Shown here: piece by piece, positions 31,828-41,837 of the stretch
Numbering within the stretch: the first letter of the stretch is position 1
Layout of the letters: every line of letters starts with the position of its first letter
Assembly (NCBI GenBank): GCA_905221605.1
Contig: CAJNDS010000331.1
Coordinates: 26,597 to 90,596, forward strand
Source: Symbiodinium natans
Lineage: Eukaryota; Sar; Dinophyceae; Suessiales; Symbiodiniaceae
Reading direction: 5' to 3'
Length of the DNA: 64,000 nt
Program-made: the position numbers and the translations under genes
Notes under the pieces: generated by a model
Seen by the model: only the letters and a program-made list of their open reading frames with translations
Told to the model about the DNA's origin: nothing
The model's database searches: none

Positions 31828-31935
31828 ATCTGTTTTTTATTCATTTATTATGCACTATATGAGAATGTATTTATCTATGTTTCGATAAGACAATATTGTG
31901 TTCAGCAATATGATATATATATATATATACATATT
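31250..31935. repeat. AT-rich island with (TA)n microsatellites
   Basis: First a T-rich segment with TTTTGGAA words (about 31270-31430). Then several (AT)n runs: about 31552-31570, 31577-31590, 31599-31634, 31777-31825 and 31913-31928. The composition differs sharply from the GC-rich neighbours. No gene is seen. Confidence 0.9.
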
Positions 31936-31964
31936 AATGGCTACCGCCAGTGCCGCCGACCCCC

Positions 31965-32065
31965 AACTCTAAACCTAAACCCCAAACCCCAAACCCGAAA
32001 CCCGAAACCCGAAACCCGAAACTGGAAACCAAACCCTAAACCGTAAACCGTAAACCCGAAACCCT
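31965..32065. repeat. Degenerate telomere-like repeats (CCCGAAA / CCCTAAA)
   Basis: Tandem heptamers AACCCCA, AACCCGA, AACCCTA and AACCGTA, about 14 units. They read as CCCTAAA with point changes. Confidence 0.85.
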
Positions 32066-32084
32066 CAACATGGGGGGGGTTGCG

Positions 32085-33625
32085 GTAGTTCAGGGTTTTT
32101 TTGACGGGGCCATGGGAAACGTGCATGGGGGGAAGGGGTGTGTGGGTGGTGGCAGCCATGTGAGATCCTGGGGCCATGAGCTGGAGCCGGGGTCGAGGGC
32201 ATGGAGCCGGGGTTGAGGGCATGGGGGCCATGGAATGGAGCGGGCGGAGCGGGCGCATGGATTGGGGCCCTTTCAAGTCATCTGATAGGGGCATGGGGCC
32301 ACGGGGCCATGGGAAGCGTGCGTGGAGGGTGGTGTGTGGGTGGCAGCCATGTGAGACATGGGGCCATGAGCTGGAGCCCCCAAAACAATGCCAAAACATC
32401 CATGAGGTGTGGGTGGGAGCCATGTGGGATCATGGGGCCATAAGCCATGAGTGCCAGGGGGTGGAGGGCATGGGCGCCATGCGATGGACATGGGAAGGGT
32501 GCATGGGGGGGGGGGGGGGGGGGGGGGGGGGGCGGAGCGGGCGGGCATGCACTGGGGCCCTTTAAAGTCATCTGATAGGGGCATGGGGCCACGGGGCCAT
32601 GGGAAACGTGCATGGGGGGAAGGGGTGTGTGGGTGGTGGCAGCCATGTGGGATCCTGGGGCCATGAGCTGGAGCCGGGGTTGAGGGCATGGAGCTTGAGG
32701 GCATGGGGGCCATGGAGCGGGCGGAGCGGGCGGAGGGGGCGGGGAGAGCGGGCACGGGAAGGGTCCCTGGGGGGGTCATGAGCCATGGGTGGGGGTCGAG
32801 GGCATGGGGGCCATGCGATGGACATGGGAAGGGTGCATGGGGGGCGGGCATGCACTGGAGCCCTTTAAAGTCGTCTGATAGGGGCATGGGGGGAAGGGGT
32901 GTGTGGGTGGTATGAGCTTCAGCCGCGGTCGAGGGCATGGAGCCGGGGTCGAGGGCATGGGGGCCATGGAATGGAGCGGGCAGAGCGGGCGGAGGGGGCG
33001 GGGAGGTGTGTGGGTGGTGGCAGCCATGTGAGACATGGGCCCCGAAAAGGTGTGGGTGAGCCATGGGTGCCAAGGGGGTCGAGGGCATGGGGGCCATGCG
33101 ATGGACATGGGAACGGGCATGCGCTGGAGCCCTTTCAAGTCATCTGATAGGGGCATGGGGCCACCGGGGCCATGGGAATGCATGGAGGGGGAGGGTGTGT
33201 GGGTGGTGGCAGCCATGTGAGACATGGGGCCATGAGCTGGAGCCCCTAAAAGAATGCCAAAACATCCATGAGGTGTGGGTGGTGGGAGGTGGGAGCCATG
33301 TGGGATCATGGGGCCATGAGCCTTGGGTGGGCATGATGGACATGGGAAGGGTGCATGGGGGTGGGGGGTGAGAGCGGGGAGGGCGGAGCGGGGGGCCCTT
33401 TAAAGTCATCTGAGAGGGGCATGGGGCCACGGACCCATGGGAAACGTGCATGAAGAGAAGGGGTGTGTGGGTGGTGGCAGCCATGTGAAATCCTGGGGCC
33501 ATGAGCTGGAGCCGGGGTCGAGGGCATGGAGCCGGGGCCTGATAGGGGCATGGGGCCACGGGGCCATGGGAAACGTGCATGGGGGGAAGGGGTGTGTGGG
33601 TGGTGGCAGCCATGTGGGATCCTGG
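32085..33625. repeat. CATGGGGCC satellite, complex higher-order repeat
   Basis: Recurring words: GGGGCCATGGGAAACGTGCA, GGGGAAGGGGTGTGTGGGTG, GTGGCAGCCATGTGAGA, GGGGCCATGAGCTGGAGCC, GGTCGAGGGCATGG, AAGTCATCTGATAGGGGCAT and AACATCCATGAGGTGTGGGT. They appear in varied order over about 1.5 kb, in segments of roughly 250-500 bp. Long ORFs on both strands are artefacts of the repeat. Confidence 0.92.
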
Positions 33626-34240
33626 GGTCAAATACCAAAATTCCAAAAAAATCAAAAACACAAAAAAACCCAAAAAAGAATAATATAAAAAATATCCAAA
33701 ACAACAGTCCAAAAACCACCAAGAAATCCAAAAACCCTAAAGACATACAAAAGTACCAAAAGGATACCCCAAAACACCCAACAAAGATGCCCCACAAATG
33801 TCTCAAAACACACGAAGAAATGCACAAAAACACAAAGAGCACCTTGCTGGTTAGCGTGTGTGTTTTTAAGGTGTGTTGGGGAAGGGAATGCCCGAAATCA
33901 GAATTGCAGACCTTGCCAAACAATAAATGTACATATAAATAGCAAGATGCATCTATGTGTATATGTATGCAACTGTACGCGGCACATGCAAGATACAACA
34001 AGCAATCTATATATGTGTCTTATATTACATATATGTATGGTACATAACAGAAATTAACAAGATATATGAATATGTCTATATATATATATATATAGAGTCC
34101 GGGGGACTGTGGGCATGCACTTTTTTCTGTTTTTTACTTTCTCGTACTTGATAACTATCGTTCAATCTTCATGTGGTGATCTCTCTCATCTTATCTTCAG
34201 GGACTCTTTGAAACTAGGCCATCTGCTGGAAGAGTCCTGA
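33625..34240. other. Unique AT-rich sequence, no gene seen
   Basis: An A-rich segment (AAAAACCAC / AAAATCC words) and a short (TA)n near 34077-34094. No coding signal. Confidence 0.45.
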
Positions 34241-34369
34241 AATATTGGTGTTTTTGGTTCTTTTGTTTTTTTTGTTGTTTGGTGTTTTTTTTTGTTTTTT
34301 TTTAGTGTTTTTTTATTTTCCGTACGGATTTTCCGTACGGTTTTGGTGGAGAGTGCTGGGAGGGAAGGG

Positions 34370-34880
34370 AGGGGAATGCATTGGACATCAATTCATAGAA
34401 GAAGAAACGGGGAAACGGGAAGGGGGTAGGGTGACGGGGGCGCAGGGAGAGGGGGGGGGGGAGGGGCTGGGCCTCAATTCACAGAAGAAGAAGAGAAGGC
34501 GGAGCGGGGGGGGGGGGGGGGTCGAGGCATGCATTGGACACCTTGTGAGAGGGGAAAGGGCGAGCCGTGGGGGGTGGGGGGGGGGTGGGGGCGGGGGGTG
34601 GGGGCGGGGGGTGGGGGCGGGGGGGGCGGGGAGGGCGGGGAGGGCGGGGAGGGCGGGGGGGCAGCGCGGGTCGAGGCATGCATTGGACATCAATTCATAG
34701 AAGAAGAACAGGGGAGAGGGCGATTGGACACCTCAATTCATAGAAGGACGCCTCAATTCATAGAAGAAGAAAAGAGGAGAGAGAGCGAGCCGTAGGAAAG
34801 GGAATGGACACCTCAGTTCATAGAAGAAGAAGAAGAAGAAGAAGAAGAAGAGGGGAGAGGGCGAGCCGCAGGGAAGGGGG
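34370..34880. repeat. Repeat with TTCATAGAAGAAGAA and G-rich spacers
   Basis: Five to six copies of (A)TTGGACA(T/C)C(A/T)CAATTCATAGAAGAAGAA-like words (near 34381, 34472, 34685, 34725, 34747 and 34806), separated by GGGGA and GGGCGGGG blocks. Confidence 0.85.
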
Positions 34881-34954
34881 GGAAAGCGGAGATGACACCG
34901 GTTCTTCACTAACGCCTATTTTAGGGGGGGTCGGCGGATACTGTCCTGTATTAT

Positions 34955-35012
34955 ATATATATATATATGTATGTGTGTGTATGTGTATATGTGTATGTAT
35001 ATATATATATGA
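34955..35012. repeat. (TA)n / (TG)n microsatellite
   Basis: ATAT and GTGT alternation over about 58 bp. Confidence 0.9.
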
Positions 35013-35109
35013 CACATGTAGAAAATATCTCGCAACCTGCTCTGCTACAATTTCGGTTTAAATGTATCCAGGCCTTTATTTCCTGTCCCGGTTGTGGAAC
35101 GGGGTACTT

Positions 35110-35770
35110 TTCTCAGGAATAAAACTGAGATATTTTCTGAACTTCCGTGAACATACAGAATAATAACGAATTATTTCGAATGATTCGGATTTGTTGGGAA
35201 TATTTTGGATTTTGAATGTTTTGGAACATTCTCCATTTTTTGGTGGGTTTTTTTTGGGAGTATGTCGGGTTTTTTGGAATGTTTTGGATGTTTCTCGAAG
35301 TTTTAGAATGGGGAGGCATATCAGAAGGATACATACCAACCTCAAAACCGTTATTCCAAAATACGCTATGTTCTGCAAAAATGCAAACTAGTTCTTCAGA
35401 GAAGATCATAGAACTGCGCGACACCGAGAACCAAAACAAGGCACGCACACAGACCACGGGGAGCGCCCAAAAAGCAACAACCCTGAGAGAGAAAGAACAC
35501 GAAAGGAAAGTCGAGACATCGATAAATGTTGTGCAGATCTGATTATCATTCTTTATTGCAACTGTATTTGCAAGAGAATTGTAAGAAAACAAAACAAATA
35601 AGTGGTACCCCCACCCAGTTATCCACACCTTTTGTGCTTCTTTTGTGTTTTTCTTGTTCGGGCACTGCGTATTTCTGTTTTTCGTTCGTGATTTGCTTTC
35701 TTTGTCCCCACGTGTTGATATATACGTTTACTTGCTTTCTTTCTTTATATCTGGTTGCTTATCTGTATGT
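35110..35770. other. Unique AT-rich sequence, no recognised gene
   Basis: TTTTGGAA-type words as in 31.27-31.43 kb, then a T-rich segment. No domain is recognised on either strand. Confidence 0.4.
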
Positions 35771-35784
35771 TTATATTGCACCAG

Positions 35785-36166
35785 TAGAGACCGGTACAAA
35801 CCGGTACAAATCGGTACAAGTTGTACCGGCCCCGGCCCCTGGAACCAAGAACCAAGAACCAAGATTGCGGGGAGGTCTTGCCCTGCAATCTTGGTTCTTG
35901 GTTCTTGGCTCCATGGGGCCGGTACAACTTGTACCGATTTGTGCCGGTTTGTACCGGTCTCTATGTTGTCGAAACATACGGGCCCGTACAAACCGGCACA
36001 AATCGGTACAAGTTGTACCGGCCCCATAGAACCAAGAACCAAGAACCAAGATTGCAGGGCAAGACCTGGCTGCAATCTTGGTTCTTGGTTCCTGGTTCCA
36101 GGGGTGGGGGCCGGTGCAACTTGTACCGTTGTGTACCGGCTTGTACCGGCCCGTGTGTCTCGACAA
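35785..36166. repeat. Compound giant hairpin: four alternating arms
   Basis: Hairpin 1 is 35785-35963: arms of about 83 bases made of CCGGTACAAA and ACCAAGA repeats, loop GGGGAGGTCTTGCCC. Hairpin 2 is 35966-36166: the same arms again, loop AGGGCAAGACCTGGC, which is the reverse complement of the first loop type. The right arm of hairpin 1 and the left arm of hairpin 2 are also complementary, so three alternative pairings exist. No conserved ORF crosses it. Confidence 0.92.
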
Positions 36167-36169
36167 GGT

Positions 36170-37480
36170 TAAGGATTTCAAGGGCTATTTAGAAAATTTA
36201 AATGGGCCGGGCCTTTTCCCAAAATAGCTATTTTGTCTCAAAATTTCAAGGATTTAAGGAATTTACGGATCTCAAGAAAAATCAAACGGGCCGGGCCTTT
36301 CCCAGAATAATTTAACAGTTTTCAAGAGTTTACGGATTTTAAAGTATTTAAGTGGCCTTTTACATTCCTTAATATCCTGAAAATTTTGAAAGCCAGAGGC
36401 CTTTAAAACATCTTCAGGAGTTTGAGGGTTTTAAAGAATTGAAGGGTCCTTTTAAATTCTGTAAAATCCTTCAAACTTTGAAAGGGGAAACAGAACCTGC
36501 CTCCACCTTAAACCTTTGAACCCTTTGGCCACTAGGGTTTAAACTCTATGGGGCTAGCCCCGTGAGGGCTTTAGAGATAAAACCTTGAAAACTCCTGAAC
36601 CGTTAAACTTTATGGGGTTTAAAGGTTTAAAAACCTAAGGTCTGGGCATGTATACCTTCAGCGCCTATAGGGTTAAAACTTTTGAGGCTTTTCGAGCCCC
36701 ATAGATTCAGGGTTCTGACCCTAAAGGGCTTAGGATTTAGATTTAACTGCCTAAACCGTAAGCCCGTATGGTTTAAACTCTATGGGCTTATAAACCTTGA
36801 AGACCCCTAAACCTTTGAACCCGATGCCTGCTTATTCTTTGCATTTCCACCAAGCCCTAAAAACAGAGGCATAACCATATGGGATTTTAGGTTTAGGGAT
36901 TTACGCCTGTAGCCATATAGGGTTTTTAATGCTCTAATCCTCTAGGCAATGCCTAAACCTGAAGCCCTAAACTGTTGAACCCTACAGGCCTAGAGGGTTC
37001 AAACCCTCTAGGGCTAACCCCGTGAGGGCATAAGAGATCAACCTTGAAAAGCCCTAAACCTTTGGACTTTATGGGGCTTAAAGGCTTAACACCTAAGGAC
37101 TGGGCATGTATACCTTCATCGCCTATGGGGTTAAAACTTTTGAGGCTTTTCGAGCCCTATAGGTTTTCAGGGTCTTGACCCTAAAGGGTTCAGGTTTAGA
37201 TGCCTAAAGCGTAAACCCTTAAGGGTTAAACTCTATGGGCTTAGGTTTAAATACCTAGATCTTAAATCTTCAAGCCTATTGACCCTTTAGGATTCAAAGG
37301 TTAAGAGTCTAGGTGTGATTGCTTAACCTTGAAACCCTATGGATCTAAAGGTTCAGGTTTCAGGTTTAACCCTAAACCCTTCGGTTTTAAGCCTAGCCTT
37401 AAACCCTATAGGGCTTCGGGGCGTTTCATTTTATAAGACTTAAACCTTAACCGATATGGTTTTAGAAATAAGCCCTGAAA
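36170..37480. repeat. Degenerate CCCTAAA-like region with an internal duplication
   Basis: Rich in AACCCTA, CCTTAAA, GGGTTTAA and TTTAGGGT words. A block of about 200 bp (36535-36735) is repeated at about 37003-37200. Shared words include CCCCGTGAGGGC, CTGGGCATGTATACCTTCA and TTTTGAGGCTTTTCGAGCCC. Repeat distance is about 470 bp. No gene. Confidence 0.85.
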
Positions 37481-38034
37481 GAAAAAGCATTTGCAAAAAC
37501 CAGGGAGCGCAGCGGAGCGGAATGGAGGGGAGGAGGTCGCTGTGCCCAGTGTTTTGACAGATGGAGAGGACTCAACATCTCAAGGATGGCATACGTTTAC
37601 GTTATGTAGAGGATTGGGTTTTTTTGTTTTTTTTTTTTGGGGGGGGGGGGAGTTCACGGGGTCGCCGCGGCCCGTGAAGGATTTTAATTGGCTAGCAACC
37701 ACAAAAAGCGTGGATAACCACAAAAAAGCGTGGATAACCCGGGGGGGGGGGGGGGGGAGCAAATAAAGAAATATATATATATATATTTTTTCCTATACTT
37801 ATTTATCTGTTGTTCGATTTATACATCTCTGTCGGCACATACCGGCACTGCGGGAGTTCTCACAAGGCGGAGCTTGAGGTGGCTCGCCGTAGCACTTGCA
37901 TGTGGAGTGAGGTTGGTCTGCCAGCGCGCAGAATACAGAAGTGCAGTTGCGTATCTCAGGTTATCTGTGAGGGGGTCTGTGAGCCATCTGCAGTCTCTGG
38001 AAGGCCCTTTGCATTCTGAAAGTTCTTAAGTTTT

Positions 38035-38850
38035 TTTCAGGCGCTTGGCTCGTTGCCGGCTCCGCGTGAGTGGGCTGGGGACCTCGGTGTGACACAAAGC
38101 GACTAGAGACCTCTACGTTTTGACTCAAGTTGCTCTCAGAGGCCGAGCTGCCGTCGGAGAAGCGGGCCGGAATACAGGTGGAGGCACAGGGCTCAGAGAG
38201 TCAGACAGAAGGCACTCAGAGAATGCAGAGAGGGCAAAGTGTTTTTGGAAAACTCTGCAGCTTTGCAGGGCTTGAGTGAAGAGCAGAGCATGTTCTTCGA
38301 GCTCTCTCCAACCCAAGGTTTGCTCCCATGCCAAGGAGCTGAAAGGTTGGATCAACCAGGACTCTTCGAGAGTGTTTGAGTCTGCTCCCTTCTTGGTAAA
38401 GTCACAAAGTGCATTTCTCCGTAACGGAATCATATCGCAAGGAACGCAACTCAAGCAAGAGTGTAGCGCCATCGTTTTTTTGTGAGTTTCCAAGTCCAAT
38501 GGAGTCCGACTGGTTTCCCAACGTTCCCTCGATATTCCCCAACGGCCCGCGGTTTGCAAGGATGCGGCACTCGCCGTGCTGCCCGCAGGCTGCAGTGCCA
38601 CGGCGCCTCTTGCGGAGTTAAAGAAACACGCAACGACACGCCACTGGACACATGGAGTTTGCAGACTCAGAGATCTCAGAGGATCTCGGAGGGCAGAAAT
38701 GAACCGCCTGAGGCGGAGGGCACTGGGCCGCTCTTCCTCTTCGGCGTGTTTGATGGTCGGGAGGGCAGAGTCACGAAGTTAAAAGGAAAGGTAGCTGCTG
38801 CGGAGGTGTGCGACTGTCTTGCAACAGCTTGTGATGTCTTTCTCTGAGGT
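38035..38850 (+). CDS. PP2C-like 5' exons (motif I), possibly of the 51-55 kb gene
   Basis: The best exon is about 38718-38840. It reads GTGPLFLFGVFDGREG at 38719-38766, then KVAAAEVCDCLATA. FGVFDGHGG is motif I of PP2C phosphatases, whose Asp binds the metal pair, and it is normally followed by an Ala-Ala-x-x-C/V helix, as here. The usual His-Gly is Arg-Glu, so the copy is divergent or the exon is mis-read at this point. Smaller possible exons are 38039-38061 (ALGSLPAP) and about 38139-38170 (AELPSEKRAG), both opening at AG|G. The 51.4-55.4 kb PP2C gene lacks motif I and starts exactly where this segment would end in a PP2C, so both may be one gene split by a 12.6-kb intron. The alternative is a separate decayed paralogue. 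Confidence 0.5.
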
Positions 38851-39930
38851 CATGGCCGCTTGGGGCACGAGGAGCGAGAGCACGAGAGCACCCTGCGAGC
38901 ACCACACGAGCACCATATGCTGAGATTTGCTGCGCTTTGCTGCACTTGGCTGGGCTCTTCAAAGACTCGAAGACTCGAAGACTCGCGCTTCTCCATCCTT
39001 CTGCATCCTTCTCGCATCCTTCTCTGCTTCCCTGGTGGAGGCCTCTGAGACGGCAGCCGCGCGGATGCCAGCGTCTCGGAGTTGTTCTTGCACTGTTCAA
39101 GTTCAGTGTGGCGAAGTTCGAGGCCGGGCCACCTCAGCAGCCAAACAACGCATCCGTCGCAGAATCCCTCCAAAGCCCTAGAGGCGGGCACGCTGTGGGG
39201 ACTGCCGCGAATATGTCCAATGAGTCGAGACAGGCAAAATAAAAAAATTGCATTTACTATTAAAAATGAAAGCAACATCATGTGGTCTCCCGAATGCAGA
39301 GAGCGGAGGGTTCCCGTTTCATGTGGTGTGGGGTTCCAGGGGGTACGTGGCATGCGTTTCGTGACGTTTCGTGACGTTTCGTGCTGAAAGCGTTCCCGAC
39401 AGCGTCCCCCCGAAGTAGTGCGGCAGAAAGCCTTCGCGGCGGCGCTGCCGGCGCGCGGCCTTATCGAGCTGTAGTAGTGCTGTAGTTGTGTCAAGCCGAG
39501 GCCTTTTTGGGTTTTTGGGGTTTTGGGATTTGAGGGGCCCGGAGGCCCTCATCCGACCGTCGTCACTTTTCGTGACTCCAAAGTGAAACCCCGCGGGTGG
39601 CGCCATCCTGGGTTCCAGTTCAATGTACAGTCAAGCAAAGCTTGATCACCGAAGAAAGGTGTTAGCGGTGTTTTTGTAACAATCGTCGCTTTCACTGCTT
39701 AATGTTGGGTGCGAGGATGAGCCATCCTCGTAACTTTCGTCACGTTTTAAGCTTCGTCTGTTGTTGGCATCTCAAGAGTGCAGACGGTCAAGGATGAGGC
39801 ATGTGGGGTGTGTCGGCAGTGTCCTTTCGTTTAGAGCCTCGTCTCTTGTTTGAGTCTCAAAAGTGCAGACATTACGAGGAGGCACGTGGGGTGAACTCTC
39901 GTCACTTGTGAACCTTGGTTTGGTGTTCAC
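38850..39930. other. No recognised gene; intron candidate
   Basis: Contains AAGACTCG repeats (about 38960-38985) and GTTTCGTGAC repeats (about 39357-39385). If 38.7 and 51.4 kb are one gene this is intron sequence. Confidence 0.4.
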
Positions 39931-39934
39931 AACC

Positions 39935-40770
39935 CCTGATTCCAGATCTTGCTTGTGAACAAAGTGTTCCTGATTCCAGGTTTTGCTTATCCGGGGGGGT
40001 GAATGGTGGACACCTGCAAAGTGTTCCTGATTCCGCGCGTGGCGATTAGCTACAATGCAACGTGTTCACGACTTCAATTCTTGCTTTTCGGGGGGGTGAA
40101 TGGTGAGCTCCTCCAAAATGTTCGTGATTCCTGGTTTTGCATGTCGAGGGGCGGGTGGTGAATACCCACATCTTGATTCCAGGTTTCGCTTATGGGGATG
40201 ATATCTACAAAGTTCGTGATTCCAGGTTTTGCCTGTGGGCCGGGGGGGGGGGGGGGGGGGGGTTGGGGTGAATGGTGCACGCCTCCAAAGCAGTTTAACT
40301 GTTCTGATTCCGGCGTGGTGAATGCCGGTTCTGCTTGTCGGGGGCTCGTGGATGTGCCTACAACGTGTTCTTGTTTCTTGTTCTACTTATGGGGGGGGCG
40401 GGGGTGTGGGGGCGGGGGGGGGGGGGGCGGGGGGGGGCGGGGGGGGGGGCGGGGGGGGGGGGGGGGGGCGGGGGGGGGCGGGGGGGGGGGGGGGGGGCGG
40501 GGGGGGGCGGGGGGGGGGGCGGGGGGGGTGCGGGGGGGGGCGGGGGGGGGGGGGGGGGGGCGGCGGGGGGGGGGCGGGGGGGGGGGGGGCGGCGGCGGGG
40601 GGGGGGTTGAAATCGGGGGGGTGAGCCGCGAATGCTTGCAAAGTGTTCCTGCAATATTCCGGTGTGCTTATCTGTTCCTGATTAGCTACAACGTGTTCAC
40701 GATTTCAGAGGCCTAGTGGTGAGTACCTACATCCTGATTCCAGGTTTTGCTTATCGGGGGGGTGAATGGT
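39935..40770. repeat. GTTCCTGATTCC repeat array with poly-G block
   Basis: Irregular units contain GTGTTCCTGATTCCAGG, TTTTGCTTATCGGGGG, GGTGAATGGTG, TAGCTACAA and CGTGTTCACGA(T/C)TTCA, about ten copies. From 40391 to 40612 the array is replaced by G homopolymers broken by single C, A or T bases (about 220 bp). The 40.77-47.69 kb element abuts the right end after GGGTGAATGGT. Confidence 0.88.
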
Positions 40771-40877
40771 GTGCGGAGCTGCAGTTTGTATAAAAGTTAG
40801 AATTGGAAGGGTTGCAACACCCGCTATTTAATTTGGCTCAAGGATGGCCTGTCCGTCCGTCAAAAAGTCCGAGTGCT
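40771..40877 (+). repeat. Left 107-bp terminal direct repeat
   Basis: Runs from GTGCGGAGCTGCAG to AAAGTCCGAGTGCT. It differs from the right copy in the segment TGTATAAAAGTTAG (TGTACAACAGGTAG on the right). It contains CCG..TTTGGCTCAAG at 40821-40842, similar to the 3' half of the dinoflagellate spliced leader. A short ORF MACPSVKKSEC starts inside and stops just past the repeat. Confidence 0.92.
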
Positions 40878-40894
40878 AAGTATCCTTTGGTAAC

Positions 40895-41564
40895 CATGGA
40901 GCCAAAGGATCCTGCAGCGGAAGAAAGTGTGCCTGTTGTGGATGACCAAATAAGGGACCCGATGGAAGGGTCTCTCTCCAAGGAAATGGAGATTTTGCCG
41001 ACTGGTGGTTTGCTGGAAGTCGACACCAAGCAGACTACAACAGGGGAGGCAGAGCCTTTGGCCAAAAATGAAGATGATTCTGTATCTTTGGAGCGCAAGG
41101 TGGATGACCCTGCGGGACTCGTTCAGGTACAGGACAAGCAGCTTGGTCCAACGGTTGAAGCAGGGGGTGTACAAGGAGCTGAAGAAAGTATGCCAGCTTC
41201 TGTAGAGAAGAAAAGTGAAGTACCCAATGAGGTACTCCCCGCTTCACATGGCAAGCGCGTCTATCAGAAAGGAGATATGCTTGATGGAACTGTTTATCGC
41301 ATCACTGCGGAGGGAGTTTATTTGGACTATGAGGATCTGAATGTGCTGATTCCAGTGAAAGGGAAAGATGCAAGTCAGTTTTGGATCGGTGATACAGTCC
41401 AAGCATTGGTGCAAGAAGTAAAAGAAGATGGTACCTTGATCATGGACACCTACCTGGAGCTGGAAGACGATGAGAATGAGGTCTCTTCCAGGGAACTGCG
41501 CAAATCACTGGCAAACGAGCAAAAGGCTAACTCGTTTCTTGGCCATTGGGCCGAATGCCATTGA
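40895..41564 (+). CDS. Element ORF A: acidic N-terminus plus S1-like domain
   Basis: Starts at ATG in TAACCATGG (MEPKDPAAEESVPVV); the open frame extends upstream into the left repeat. About 115 acidic, low-complexity residues precede a domain at about 41250-41465. That domain has the S1/OB-fold pattern: KGDMLDGTVYRITAEGVYL, then LNVLIPVKG, then WIGDTVQALVQEVKEDGTL. In S1 domains (ribosomal protein S1, PNPase) this five-stranded barrel binds RNA. An S1 domain is not a standard part of LTR-element gag proteins. The frame ends at TGA (41562) after a Lys/Asn-rich segment; the next ORF is in another frame. It could bind element RNA. Function is inferred from the fold pattern only. Confidence 0.55.
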
Positions 41565-41837
41565 AATTGACATGAAAGGTGCGCACTACTCTCTTTTGCG
41601 CCGCCTTACATGCCATACCTTTGCTCACCCACCCTTACCAACGCTATTGGAAGCCAGGGAGATTTTCAGCACCCACTTAGCACAGGCTCCCAAGGCACAA
41701 ACTGTGCAAACCAAACACCTACTGCAAAGGGCTGTTGGAATGGAAACCAATGCTTTTCTGCGACATGCTTATGAAGGTAGTATTGCGGCCTATGCCATCC
41801 CCCCTGCGCTGGCAAGGTTCCTGGAACCCCTCACACA

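Noticed and set aside
31552-31830. Promoter TATA boxes
   Set aside because: (TA)n microsatellites; dinoflagellate promoters generally lack TATA boxes and no gene start lies next to them.
32085-33625. Pro/His/Met-rich ORFs up to 274 codons
   Set aside because: Several overlapping frames on both strands are open because of the CATGGGGCC satellite; no domain or codon bias.
40335-40716. Gly-rich ORFs over the G block
   Set aside because: Homopolymer translation only.
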